Below are positions 25,388-33,592 of a stretch of DNA of 42,390 nt, one piece after another. Position 1 is the stretch's first letter. The number at the start of each line of letters is the position of its first letter. The position numbers and the translations under genes were made by a program. Below the pieces are notes generated by a model. That model was not told the DNA's origin and searched no databases. It saw nothing but the letters and a program-made list of their open reading frames with translations. This DNA comes from JAPYWM01 sp964489015 (GTDB taxonomy: Bacteria; Bacteroidota; Bacteroidia; SpSt-205): the NCBI GenBank assembly GCA_964489015.1, contig CAZAXD010000017.1, positions 1 to 42,390 on the forward strand, read 5' to 3'.

Positions 25388-26142
25388 GGCCGGTTCTTAT
25401 TAGTCTGGCCGATGCGCTAGATCTTCTGCTGGTCATAGGGGTTTTGTACGGGATTTTGTGGTGGTTTCGGCGGATAGGTCTTTTAGAAGTGGCCTTGGTG
25501 GGGGTAGGATTGGTGGTGGTGCTAAGAGGGCTTGTTTTGTTGGGGCTTCCTACGCTAACGTTGCTCGTACGTTATGTACTATCAGGCCTTGGCATATTAA
25601 CGGTTTTACTCTTAGCGCCAGAGCTACGGCGTGAGGTGATGCACCTCCGAACATTACCCTTATTCCGACGCTTACGAGGTAGCACGCTAGCCCGCTCTGA
25701 AGTGGAGCATGCCATCGAGGAAATTACAGCGGCTTTGGAGGCCCTGCGTCGCCAGCAATTAGGGGCTCTGATTGTGATCGAAGGCGAGGATGACTTAACG
25801 CCTTACTTGCAGACAGGTGACGCAGTTCAGATGCCGGTGCGAGCCCATATCTTAACTTCGATCTTTCAGAAGAATAGCCCATTGCATGATGGGGCTGTCG
25901 TGATTCGGGGAGATAAAATCATTGCGGTGCGCTGTACCCTGCCTTTGTCTGAGCAGCTAGACCTACCTACCACTTACGGAACGAGGCACCGGGCTGCCTT
26001 AGGTATCACAGAGCAGACGGATGCCCTGGTCCTCGTCATTTCCGAGGAGACCGGTTATTTATCCCTGGTCGAGCGAGGTCGACTTGCGCGGGCTTCCATA
26101 CCCGTTGTACAGCAGAAACTCCTTTCTTTTTACCTTCGTTAG
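25369..26142 (+). CDS. cdaA: Diadenylate cyclase CdaA
   Basis: A 257-residue membrane-bound c-di-AMP synthase. Three N-terminal hydrophobic helices (about residues 14-84) are followed by a linker and the DAC domain, with catalytic DGA (Asp174 onward in SPLHDGAVVI) and GTRHRAALG (Arg206-Arg208). It makes c-di-AMP from two ATP, usually for potassium, osmotic and envelope homeostasis. It begins inside the folP 3' end, a neighbour arrangement common in Bacteroidota. The usual Firmicutes partners cdaR and glmM are not beside it. Confidence 0.95.
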   Translation: MELFRIGPVLISLADALDLLLVIGVLYGILWWFRRIGLLEVALVGVGLVVVLRGLVLLGLPTLTLLVRYVLSGLGILTVLLLAPELRREVMHLRTLPLFRRLRGSTLARSEVEHAIEEITAALEALRRQQLGALIVIEGEDDLTPYLQTGDAVQMPVRAHILTSIFQKNSPLHDGAVVIRGDKIIAVRCTLPLSEQLDLPTTYGTRHRAALGITEQTDALVLVISEETGYLSLVERGRLARASIPVVQQKLLSFYLR

Positions 26143-26826
26143 GTGCGAACTCTTCTAATCACGGGTAATACTCGGGGCATTGGCTATCATATTGCGCGGC
26201 GCTTTTCATCGGCGTATCAGATCATAGGCTGCGGTTCTAATCCGCAGTTGGTTGCTCGTCTTCGGGAGGAGCATCCAAGCTGGGACACACAGGTACGTGA
26301 CCTAAGTCGACCGGAGGAGGTAAAAGCTTTTGGCCGGTATGTGCTTGAGCGGTATGAGGATGTAGACATTTTAGTTAACAATGTAGGGGCCTTTGAGCAG
26401 TCAAATCTGCTTGATGAGCCAGATCAGACCTATGAGCGGATGCTAAGGCTCAATCTCGACAGTGCTTATTATCTCACTAAGGCGATTGCTCCGATCATGA
26501 TAAAGCGGCGAGCGGGGCTCATCGTGCAGATGGCTTCTGTGGCAAGCCTTAAGGCCTATCCCCAGGGCGGATCGTATGGCATTGCCAAGGCAGCGCTTTT
26601 AGCGTTTTCGCGCAATCTCCGGGAAGTACTAAAGCCCCATGGCGTGGCAGTTACGACATTTTTACTGGGGCCTACGTGGACAGATTCCTGGACGGGCACG
26701 CCCTATCCAGAGGAGCGTTTTATTCGGGCGGAATCTGTCGCTGAACTGCTATGGACCATTGCGCATCTACCCCCCGGCAGCGTTGTGGAGGAGGTTCTCA
26801 TGCGGCCTATACTTGGGGATATATAG
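26143..26826 (+). CDS. Short-chain dehydrogenase/reductase (SDR)
   Basis: A 227-residue classical SDR. GTG start directly abuts the cdaA stop. Cofactor site TGNTRGIG at residues 8-15, NNVGAF (equivalent of NNAG), an active-site Ser in QMASVAS, and Tyr145/Lys149 in YGIAK. It should reduce or oxidise a carbonyl/alcohol with NAD(P)H, substrate unknown. The short insert after the catalytic Lys and compact size resemble 3-oxoacyl-ACP reductase-like SDRs. The 3' end overlaps the convergent sulfatase gene by 124 bases. Confidence 0.9.
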   Translation: MRTLLITGNTRGIGYHIARRFSSAYQIIGCGSNPQLVARLREEHPSWDTQVRDLSRPEEVKAFGRYVLERYEDVDILVNNVGAFEQSNLLDEPDQTYERMLRLNLDSAYYLTKAIAPIMIKRRAGLIVQMASVASLKAYPQGGSYGIAKAALLAFSRNLREVLKPHGVAVTTFLLGPTWTDSWTGTPYPEERFIRAESVAELLWTIAHLPPGSVVEEVLMRPILGDI

Positions 26827-28586
26827 GCACCGTAGCTGGCTAGGTAAGCCTCCCAATCCTTTAGCCAGCTTGGCAACGGCGCAGATCCCTTGAGATGCCA
26901 AGGCGAGCCTCGCCATTCATAGGCCTTTACCGTATCTGCAATGGGGTAGTACACTATTGTAGCGCGTCCAATTATCTCGAAGTAAAACGGCATTGGCCGC
27001 ATGGGTACCCACCTCTGTGTGAAAGGTTTCCATAGGCTTCGGCCCCATGCCTGAAAGGTGTCTGGGTAGCCCACTGCTTCGAGGATGCTAGGCCCAATAT
27101 CTATGTGGCTGGCTAAGCTGTCGGGCTGCGGAGGCTTCTGGTCAGGGATGTAAAACACAAGGGGAACCCAAAAGGAGCGACTTGTATGGTAGGGCTCTTC
27201 GGAGGGTCCCGTGTGATCCGCCGTCAGAACAAAAAGTGTGCGCCGAGCCCAAGGCCTCTTTTCTATCGTTTCAAAAAATCGGGCTATAGCCCAATCTGCG
27301 TATCGGATGCTTTTATGGATGGGTAAAGGCCCTTCTGGAAAGCTGTCTCGTAAATGAGAAGGAACGTGATAGGGGTGGTGGGAACTTAGCGTGAAAATTG
27401 CTGCACAAAAGGGCTCGGGCAGTGTGGAAAGCGTGTGAGCGACAAATTGCAGAAAAGGCTCATCCCAAATCCCCCAACTTCCATCATAATCCCGATTTGG
27501 ATGAGGATATTCTTGCCGTCCGTAGTACCTCTCAAAGCCGGCGCTACGAGCATAGGCATCTAAAAACATGGTGCCGTTATTCCCACCATGGAAGAAGGCT
27601 GTGTGATAACCCCATTTGTTTAGATAGCTCGCCAAACTAACGCTAAGCCGATCGGCGTATCTCGAAAATAGGAGAGGTTCCTCGCCCCAAGAGGGAAGGC
27701 TGGAGAGAATGCTGGGTATCCCCTCGGCTGATCGGGCGTTACAAGCAAAAGCCCAGCGCACACCCGCGCCTTTTTGGGCTAGGCTCTGAATAAAGGGCGC
27801 ATAGCCCTTTTCCAGGTACTCTGCAGATAGACTTTCTACAATAAGAATAACTACGTTATATCGCTTTGCAAAAGCGTAGATAGTATCGGCCTGCATGGGG
27901 TATGGATAAGGAGGGGGACTCTTTGGTAAAGGCGGCCAGGGTGGAAGCCGGGGCTCTTCCAAACCCCGAATGATAGAGAAGCTTGTATTGAGCACAAAGG
28001 CTGTACAGCGGCTACACCCCCCGATGACAGCATCAATGACCGCAATAGGCTTATGAGCAAGCCCACCCCGAAATCCAATAACGCCCAAGGCAGTTGTGCC
28101 TAAGTACCCTAGGGCTTCGTCTAACCAGTTGCGATGCCTTACCGCATAAGCCCAATCACTAAGGCGGATGAGAAGCCAAGTTAAGCCACCCCAAAAAATA
28201 AATCCCAAGGCAAAGTCGCGCAGGTAATGCTTGAGGCCAGGCAAGGTATCCCTCCAAAAACTTAGAATTTCAATAAGCTCTGGTCCTGATCGGCGATGCG
28301 AGTAGGGAAAAAAGCCAATGTCAATTACCTCAAAAGCCAGGGCCGTGCTGAGGGATACGACCCAGACCCACCGAGCAAGCTGGGGGCGTTGCAGCAGGAG
28401 AAAAAGTAACGGTGCTACCAGAAACCACGTACTTACAGTTGCGTCAAAAATTAATCCTCTTAGCAGGATAAGCAAAAAATGAGTCTCTCCATCAATGTAG
28501 CCTTTATTCCAGAAAGTAAAGCAAAGTCTAAGGAAGGTAAAAATGCCCAAGGAGATCCCAAAGCTGCGCCAGGCTGATCGCCACAT
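26703..28586 (-). CDS. LtaS-like sulfatase/phosphoglycerol transferase
   Basis: A 627-residue membrane protein. The first ~200 residues form about five hydrophobic segments, then a linker, then an alkaline-phosphatase-superfamily domain: VVILIVESLSAEYLEKG (metal-binding Glu), NARSAEGIPSILSSLP (nucleophile region, here Ser in RSAEG where LtaS has Thr), FFHGGNNGTMFLDAY, TLSSHHPYHVP and LTADHTG (metal ligands). Such Bacteroidota proteins are annotated as LTA-synthase-family; substrate may be a phospholipid head group for envelope glycan decoration, not lipoteichoic acid. Start ATG 28586 lies 4 bases after a TACCTTTG box; farther upstream codons overlap sdaAA. The last ~40 residues run antisense to the SDR gene. 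Confidence 0.85.
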   Translation of the reverse strand: MWRSAWRSFGISLGIFTFLRLCFTFWNKGYIDGETHFLLILLRGLIFDATVSTWFLVAPLLFLLLQRPQLARWVWVVSLSTALAFEVIDIGFFPYSHRRSGPELIEILSFWRDTLPGLKHYLRDFALGFIFWGGLTWLLIRLSDWAYAVRHRNWLDEALGYLGTTALGVIGFRGGLAHKPIAVIDAVIGGCSRCTAFVLNTSFSIIRGLEEPRLPPWPPLPKSPPPYPYPMQADTIYAFAKRYNVVILIVESLSAEYLEKGYAPFIQSLAQKGAGVRWAFACNARSAEGIPSILSSLPSWGEEPLLFSRYADRLSVSLASYLNKWGYHTAFFHGGNNGTMFLDAYARSAGFERYYGRQEYPHPNRDYDGSWGIWDEPFLQFVAHTLSTLPEPFCAAIFTLSSHHPYHVPSHLRDSFPEGPLPIHKSIRYADWAIARFFETIEKRPWARRTLFVLTADHTGPSEEPYHTSRSFWVPLVFYIPDQKPPQPDSLASHIDIGPSILEAVGYPDTFQAWGRSLWKPFTQRWVPMRPMPFYFEIIGRATIVYYPIADTVKAYEWRGSPWHLKGSAPLPSWLKDWEAYLASYGAYISPSIGRMRTSSTTLPGGRCAMVHSSSATDSARIKRSSG

Positions 28587-28590
28587 GGTG

Positions 28591-28598
28591 CAAAGGTA
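28591..28598 (-). promoter_or_regulatory. -7 box of the sulfatase gene (TACCTTTG)
   Basis: Minus-strand exact TAnnTTTG match, 4 bases (CACC) before the ATG at 28586; it shares TA at 28597-28598 with the plus-strand box. Confidence 0.6.
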
Positions 28599-28604
28599 TT
28601 TTTG
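28597..28604 (+). promoter_or_regulatory. Probable -7 box of sdaAA (TATTTTTG)
   Basis: Exact TAnnTTTG match 14 bases before ATG 28619 (8 before an in-frame TTG at 28613). A one-mismatch TATCTTGG at 28605-28612 ends 6 bases before ATG and is an alternative. Confidence 0.45.
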
Positions 28605-28618
28605 TATCTTGGTTGAAT

Positions 28619-29515
28619 ATGACGTTGGAAAGTTTTGAGGCATGGCGGGCGATGGCCGAGCAAATGGAGGTGCCCCTTTGGCGCGTGGTACTGCAGTGTG
28701 AGATGCAACAGCGCTCTCGCCCTGAAGAAGAAATCTGGGCACGGCTTGCCCAGGTGTATGCGGTGATGGTGGATGCGGTGCGAACGGGCTTAACGGAGGC
28801 TAGGCAAACGCCAAGTGGTTTAGTTCGAGATAGTGGCAAAAAGATTATTCAAAGCAGCGTAGACGTGATTCATCCGCGCTTTCGCAAGTTATTAGCCTAT
28901 GCGGTGGCGGCTAAGGAGACGAATGCTTGCATGGGTCGGGTCGTGGCAGCCCCGACGGCCGGCGCCTCGGGCATTTTGCCGGGCGTTTTGCTTTTTTTAG
29001 AGGAGGAGCACCAAGTGCCTCGGCAAACGCTTTATGAAGCCATGCTCTTAGCAGCGGGTGTGGCGTTGATTATCGAGCGCAGGGCATCTATTGCTGGGGC
29101 GGTGGGGGGGTGCCAAGCAGAAACTGGGACTGCTGCTACCATGGCCGCTGCTGCGATAACGTACTGCTTGGGTGGCGACACACAGGCGATTTTGGAAGCT
29201 GTCGCTATCACGATTATGGATATGCTGGGTCTGATTTGCGATCCGGTGGCAGGACTCGTTGAACTCCCCTGTGTAAAGCGAAACGGGTCTGCGGCTGTGA
29301 TTGCGGCGGCCGCTGCCCAGATGGCTTTAGCGGGCGATTCCGCCGTCATACCCGTTGACGAGATGGTGGTGGCTATGGGGGAAGTGGGGGCCCATATGGA
29401 CCCCCGCTTTAAGGAAACAGCCTTAGGCGGGACCGCCGCTACGCCCACCGCTCAGCGGATTGCTCAGCAACTTTGGACGCAGCCTGATGCCATTCGCCGA
29501 GAAGACCCAGAGTAA
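28619..29515 (+). CDS. sdaAA: L-serine ammonia-lyase, iron-sulfur type, alpha subunit
   Basis: A 298-residue alpha subunit that deaminates L-serine to pyruvate using a 4Fe-4S cluster. Cys165 in GGCQAETG, Cys207 in LICDPVAG and Cys218 in ELPCVKRNG are the expected cluster ligands; APTAGASGILPG and GEVGAHMDPRFKETALGG are further conserved blocks. The two-subunit form is implied since no beta domain is fused; no sdaAB gene is in the window. Start ATG 28619 is preferred; an in-frame TTG at 28613 is possible and would sit 8 bases after the TATTTTTG box. Confidence 0.94.
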   Translation: MTLESFEAWRAMAEQMEVPLWRVVLQCEMQQRSRPEEEIWARLAQVYAVMVDAVRTGLTEARQTPSGLVRDSGKKIIQSSVDVIHPRFRKLLAYAVAAKETNACMGRVVAAPTAGASGILPGVLLFLEEEHQVPRQTLYEAMLLAAGVALIIERRASIAGAVGGCQAETGTAATMAAAAITYCLGGDTQAILEAVAITIMDMLGLICDPVAGLVELPCVKRNGSAAVIAAAAAQMALAGDSAVIPVDEMVVAMGEVGAHMDPRFKETALGGTAATPTAQRIAQQLWTQPDAIRREDPE

Positions 29516-29526
29516 CAAACTTTTTG

Positions 29527-29534
29527 TTTCTTTG
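29527..29534 (+). promoter_or_regulatory. Possible -7 box of the ferredoxin operon (TTTCTTTG)
   Basis: One mismatch to TAnnTTTG (second base), 7 bases before the ATG at 29542. Confidence 0.35.
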
Positions 29535-29541
29535 CTTGGCT

Positions 29542-29943
29542 ATGGCCATTCACATCACCGAGGATTGCATCAACTGCGGTGCATGCGAGCCGGAATGTCC
29601 CAATAACGCTATTTACGAAGGGGGCGTCCAATGGCGTTATAAAGAAGGCACCAACTTTACTTCGCCCATAGAACTCCCCAATGGTATCATCCTCGACCCG
29701 GAGGCGCCTCATCCACCGCTCTCTAATGAGTACTATTATATCGTTCCGAGTAAATGCACGGAATGCACGGGCTTTCACGAGGAGCCGCAGTGCGCGGTGG
29801 TTTGTCCGGTCGACTGCTGTCTGCCAGATCCAAATCATGTAGAATCTTCAGAGACTCTGCTCGCCCGTAAACACTTTTTGCACGATAACGGGCCGATTCC
29901 CGCTAATATCGAGATTTTCGTGGAGGATCTTGAACGTGCATAG
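29542..29943 (+). CDS. 2[4Fe-4S] ferredoxin
   Basis: A 133-residue two-cluster ferredoxin, an electron carrier of the cytoplasm. First cluster motif: Cys9, 12, 15 and 19 in CINCGACEPECP. Second: CTECTGFHEEPQCAVVCPVD, a CxxC-x8-CxxxC arrangement as in Allochromatium-type (Alvin) ferredoxins, followed by a C-terminal helix region. The two motifs are separated by an insertion of about 60 residues (WRYKEGTNF to EYYYIVPSK). Start ATG 29542 gives the usual short lead before the first cysteine; an in-frame start at 29524 is less likely. It is followed by the ABC ATPase gene, whose ATG is one base past the stop. Confidence 0.93.
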   Translation: MAIHITEDCINCGACEPECPNNAIYEGGVQWRYKEGTNFTSPIELPNGIILDPEAPHPPLSNEYYYIVPSKCTECTGFHEEPQCAVVCPVDCCLPDPNHVESSETLLARKHFLHDNGPIPANIEIFVEDLERA

Positions 29944-29944
29944 C

Positions 29945-30643
29945 ATGCAACCCGTTATCGAGATCGAGGGCCTCAAGAAGTACTATCCACTAGGTAAATC
30001 CGGCGTTTGGGCGCTGCGTGGCGTGTCTTTTACCATCGAAGCGGGCGAGATGGTGGCTATCATGGGCCCTTCCGGTTCAGGCAAGTCTACCCTCATGCAT
30101 ATTTTGGGTTGCCTAGATGTGCCGACCGAGGGTCGTTATCGACTGGCAGGACGTGAGGTAGGGCGCCTCTCAGACCAAGAGCTGGCTCGATTGCGCAATG
30201 CGGAAGTGGGGTTTGTCTTTCAAGCTTTTTACCTGCTGCCACGGTATACGGCACTAGAAAACGTGGCTCTGCCGCTGGTGTATGCGGGCGTGCCACGACG
30301 CGAAAGGCAGGCCCGCGCACGCGCGATGCTGGAGGCGGTCGGCCTGGGTGACCGGTTAGACCATCGTCCCAACGAACTAAGCGGGGGGCAGCGTCAGCGC
30401 GTGGCCATCGCTCGCGCCCTCGTCAATGAGCCTGCACTCCTTCTGGCAGATGAACCTACGGGTAATCTCGATTCCACCACTAGCCAGGAGATCCTCCAGC
30501 TTTTTCGCCAACTTCACCAGAAGGGCCATACGATAGTCATCGTTACACATGAGCCGGAGGTCGCTGCCTTCTGTGAACGTACTCTTCTGATTCGAGATGG
30601 CCTGCTAGTGGAAGATCGCCGAGCCGTCCCCGCCATCGCATGA
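29945..30643 (+). CDS. ABC transporter ATP-binding protein (LolD/MacB type)
   Basis: A 232-residue ATPase with Walker A GPSGSGKST, Q-loop FVFQAFYLLP, signature LSGGQRQR, Walker B LLLADEPTGNLD and the H-loop IVTHE. The combination of FVFQ..YLLP and DEPTGNLDS is typical of the LolD/MacB/FtsE branch that drives extraction or export by FtsX-like permeases. No permease lies beside it; the next gene is a MATE transporter. The chosen ATG at 29945 lies 1 base after the ferredoxin stop; upstream TTG/GTG codons would overlap it. Its TGA overlaps the MATE start (ATGA). Confidence 0.92.
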   Translation: MQPVIEIEGLKKYYPLGKSGVWALRGVSFTIEAGEMVAIMGPSGSGKSTLMHILGCLDVPTEGRYRLAGREVGRLSDQELARLRNAEVGFVFQAFYLLPRYTALENVALPLVYAGVPRRERQARARAMLEAVGLGDRLDHRPNELSGGQRQRVAIARALVNEPALLLADEPTGNLDSTTSQEILQLFRQLHQKGHTIVIVTHEPEVAAFCERTLLIRDGLLVEDRRAVPAIA

Positions 30644-31959
30644 GAGCCACTTACGCCGCCATCTGGCGGATTGCTTGGCCTATCATGGCCGCCAGCTTGG
30701 TGCAGAATAGTGTGTCTGTCTTTGATGCAATCTTTTTAGGCTATGTAAGCGAAACGGCCCTGGCCGCCGGGGGGATCGGCGTGGTCTTCTTTTTGGCTAT
30801 AGGGTTCATTGGGTTTGGCTTGGGCACCGGCGTTCAAGTCTTGTCCACCCATGCCTTAGGGGAAGGATCGCCCGAACGACTATCCCCTATCCTCCGTCAA
30901 ACCCTCGGGGTAGGCGTAGTTATAGGCCTTTTGCTGGCTGTGCTTACTTACGGCTTTTCCCCGGTCATCTTAGCCGCCATCCTGCACGATCCTGATGTCA
31001 CCCAGATCGCCACGTACTTTTTACAATGGCGAAGCTTTGAACTATTGCCTTTAGTTATATTCGGCGTTTTGCGCGGTTACTTTAGTGGCATAGCACATAC
31101 GAGGCCTATATTCTATGCGAATGTCCTTACTTCTGGCCTTAATCTCGCCCTAAATTCGGTATTTGTTATCCTTTTGGGATGGGGGGTGCGGGGGGTCGTT
31201 TTAGGATCAGTACTGTCTCAGTATGTGGCTACGGCCTATTTACTTTTTGCTCTTAGATATCAGCCTTACCCTCTGCAGCGGACATCGGACGCTCAGTCCT
31301 ACCTTCGACCGCTTTTTCGCTATGCTGGGCCAGCTATCTTACAAAATCTAGTTGGCATGACCGGATGGTTTATTTTCTTTCTGGTCATTGAGTGGCGGGG
31401 CGAATTTGCGCTGGCCTCTGCTAATATCGTTCGTACCGTATATAGCTTTTCGATGCTCCCGACCTTGGGGTTTTCGGCGGCGGTGGGGACGCTGGTGGGT
31501 TATTTTTGGGGAGCTAAGGAGCCGCTCTCCCTGCGGCTAGCCTTGTATCGGGGGGTGCGCCTTAGCGTGCTTATCAATCTAGGCATTGCGGTGAGTATTT
31601 TGTTATTAGCCCCGCTTTTAGTGCAGCTTTTTACTCAGGACGTGGCTATCCGCGCGCAAGCTCAGCGTGACCTTTGGATGATAGCGATTTCCCTTGTCCT
31701 GATGTCTCCTTCGGCTATTTTGCTTTCGACCGTGGTCGCCATGTCCCTTGCGATCTTGGCCTTCATCGTAGAGGTGGTGATCATTGGCCTGTATGTGACT
31801 TACTTTCTGACCTTAGACGCTTATCAGGTACCGCTGACGGTCCTATGGAGTGCTGAGTGGGTGTATTGGGTTCCCTCCGCTGCGATTTTGGCGTATGCCT
31901 ATCAGCGGCAGCTGCGCAAGCTCTCCCAAGCTACGCTCGCTCCTACTGGCAATCTGTGA
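30640..31959 (+). CDS. MATE-family multidrug/cation antiporter
   Basis: A 439-residue multispan membrane protein with two MATE halves. N-half: IWRIAWPIMAASLVQNSVSVFDAIFLGYVS, GGIGVVFFLAIGFIGFGLGTGVQVL and LGEGSPERL. C-half: RYAGPAILQNLVGMTGWFIFF, IVRTVYSFSMLPTLGFSAAVGTLVGYFWGA. It exports drugs or metabolites using a cation gradient. Near residues 360-372 (LLSTVVAMSLAILAFIVEVV) the Gly-rich motif usual between helices 10 and 11 is not seen, so a local change or sequence error is possible. Its start overlaps the ABC ATPase stop; its 3' end overlaps the convergent kinase gene by 17 bases. Confidence 0.9.
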   Translation: MRATYAAIWRIAWPIMAASLVQNSVSVFDAIFLGYVSETALAAGGIGVVFFLAIGFIGFGLGTGVQVLSTHALGEGSPERLSPILRQTLGVGVVIGLLLAVLTYGFSPVILAAILHDPDVTQIATYFLQWRSFELLPLVIFGVLRGYFSGIAHTRPIFYANVLTSGLNLALNSVFVILLGWGVRGVVLGSVLSQYVATAYLLFALRYQPYPLQRTSDAQSYLRPLFRYAGPAILQNLVGMTGWFIFFLVIEWRGEFALASANIVRTVYSFSMLPTLGFSAAVGTLVGYFWGAKEPLSLRLALYRGVRLSVLINLGIAVSILLLAPLLVQLFTQDVAIRAQAQRDLWMIAISLVLMSPSAILLSTVVAMSLAILAFIVEVVIIGLYVTYFLTLDAYQVPLTVLWSAEWVYWVPSAAILAYAYQRQLRKLSQATLAPTGNL

Positions 31960-33586
31960 GCCATTCGGTTCGGTAGAGTGTTCTCTCGCCTGAAACGGCA
32001 CAGCTATTTTCATTTAAGTAGCCTGACTCTCTCCAAAGACTTACTTTCTGTAGGAGCGTTTCTAGGTCTAGATTGCCCTGCACTCGAAAGGTCTCATCGA
32101 TGGTCCATCGAAGGCGTAAGCTGAGGTGTTTTTCGCAGCGGTAGGGGGTCAGGTAGTAGTGCAGCACCCGCCTCTGGCCCCGACAAGTTCTCGTCCATAA
32201 AAATCCACAGGAATACACACATTCCTCTTCGGTCTCTTCGCTCGTATAGCGATTGATAGTCCAGGTGATATTCACCTCGGTGTAGTGCGCCCCGTCTAGA
32301 TAGCCTCTTTGGCTAAACTGGCGTGCGCTTGCGCGGTTTGTAACCCAGGTGTATGGCGCGACGAGGTGTACCTCCGGTGCGATCTGGCCATCGGTCATTT
32401 TGTAGACTTGGTGTTTGATGCGCTTTTCAAGAGCGGCTTTTTGGCTGTCAAACCAGGCAGTCAGGGCTTGATTGATATGGTTAGCCGTCTGATCGAGTCG
32501 CTGCTCTGCCTTTCTTTTTTGGTAAAACCAGATTAGGCCAGCTACTAAGGCCCCGATACTAATCAGGGCCCAAAGGACTAAGCCCTGGTAAGATTTATTT
32601 GGCGTGGAAGATTGCGGAGTGGCTGGTACGGGTGCCGATCGGGTGGTGCGGCTTAGGAGGGCACTTTGGGGATGTTGGGTATTATCGGCCGAGTTTAGTG
32701 GGGTAGACCCGGGTTGAGACTCTGTATGCCTAGAGGGGGGTGTAGCTGTGACGGAGGGGTTGTCGTTCGCAGAGGGAGGAGCCTTAGGGGGGGTGAGATT
32801 CTGAAGGGCTAGTTCCATCTCTTCAGCACTGGCAAACCGCTCATGGGGCTCTTTGGCTAAAGCTTTGAGAAAGAAAGCTTGCCAGGCCGCTGGGGTCCAG
32901 GCCGGTAGAGGGGGCGGCTCCGTCAGAAGCATCTGATAAATCTGAAACTGGTTTTTGTTTTGCCAGGGCCAGGGATATTGACCAAAGAGACACTCGTATA
33001 CCACGAGGCCCATGGCGTACAAGTCGGTTTGTGGGGTTGTCTCCGTGCCCCGAATCTGTTCGGGAGCCATGTACAGGACAGTCCCCACTTGGGTACCCGT
33101 TTGGGTGAGTCGCAGGTCGACATCAAGCTTTTTGGCAATGCCAAAGTCAATCAGCTTAGAGCCTCCCTCGGGTAATACCATGATATTAGAGGGCTTGATG
33201 TCGCGGTGGATGATTTTTTGCCGATGAAGGTAATCTAATGCTGAAAAGATCGGACTTAGAATATGGCAAGTGGCCGCCAGATCAAGGCTGCCACAGCGGG
33301 CTAGGTAGCTATCCAGCGGCTCGCCGTGTACATACTCCAGGACGATATAAGGCACTCCTTCTTCCGTAAAAAAATCGTAAAGCCTAACAATGGCGGGGTG
33401 TGATAAGCCCGCTAACACCTGGGCCTCGGCATAAAAGCGCTTTAGCAGGGCCTCGTTCTGGGAGTACTCGGGTCTGAGAGACTTGATGACCAGGTAGTGT
33501 TCTAAGTGCGGATGCTGAGTGAGATAGACCGTACCCATTCCTCCTTCGCCCAGCACCCGCAGGGTAGGGTAACGACCTATGGTCAT
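31943..33586 (-). CDS. Membrane Ser/Thr protein kinase (Hanks type) with Cys-containing external domain
   Basis: A 547-residue kinase. Catalytic domain ~1-265: glycine loop GEGGMG (13-18), Lys35 (VIK), Glu54, HRDIKPSN with Asp129, DFG Asp147, MAPE at 173-176. A low-complexity Ser/Pro/Thr linker (~265-332) leads to one transmembrane helix (336-354) with the inside kinase/outside topology of PknB/PrkC kinases. The remaining ~190 residues are an external domain I do not recognise, with a helical start and six cysteines (CVYSCGF, RTCRG, YRCEKH, NSCAV, DCQ), and no PASTA repeat. It follows the esterase gene by 6 bases on the minus strand, suggesting co-transcription. Ligand and substrates unknown. 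Confidence 0.88.
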   Translation of the reverse strand: MTIGRYPTLRVLGEGGMGTVYLTQHPHLEHYLVIKSLRPEYSQNEALLKRFYAEAQVLAGLSHPAIVRLYDFFTEEGVPYIVLEYVHGEPLDSYLARCGSLDLAATCHILSPIFSALDYLHRQKIIHRDIKPSNIMVLPEGGSKLIDFGIAKKLDVDLRLTQTGTQVGTVLYMAPEQIRGTETTPQTDLYAMGLVVYECLFGQYPWPWQNKNQFQIYQMLLTEPPPLPAWTPAAWQAFFLKALAKEPHERFASAEEMELALQNLTPPKAPPSANDNPSVTATPPSRHTESQPGSTPLNSADNTQHPQSALLSRTTRSAPVPATPQSSTPNKSYQGLVLWALISIGALVAGLIWFYQKRKAEQRLDQTANHINQALTAWFDSQKAALEKRIKHQVYKMTDGQIAPEVHLVAPYTWVTNRASARQFSQRGYLDGAHYTEVNITWTINRYTSEETEEECVYSCGFLWTRTCRGQRRVLHYYLTPYRCEKHLSLRLRWTIDETFRVQGNLDLETLLQKVSLWRESGYLNENSCAVSGERTLYRTEWLTDCQ

Positions 33587-33592
33587 GTGCTC

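Noticed and set aside
26703..28586. Naming the sulfatase as a true lipoteichoic acid synthase
   Set aside because: The organism looks diderm and the LtaS nucleophile Thr is Ser in this subgroup; only family-level assignment is justified.
29032..29448. A 138-residue minus-strand frame within sdaAA
   Set aside because: Antisense to the conserved Ala/Gly-rich core of sdaAA; no start context or family resemblance.
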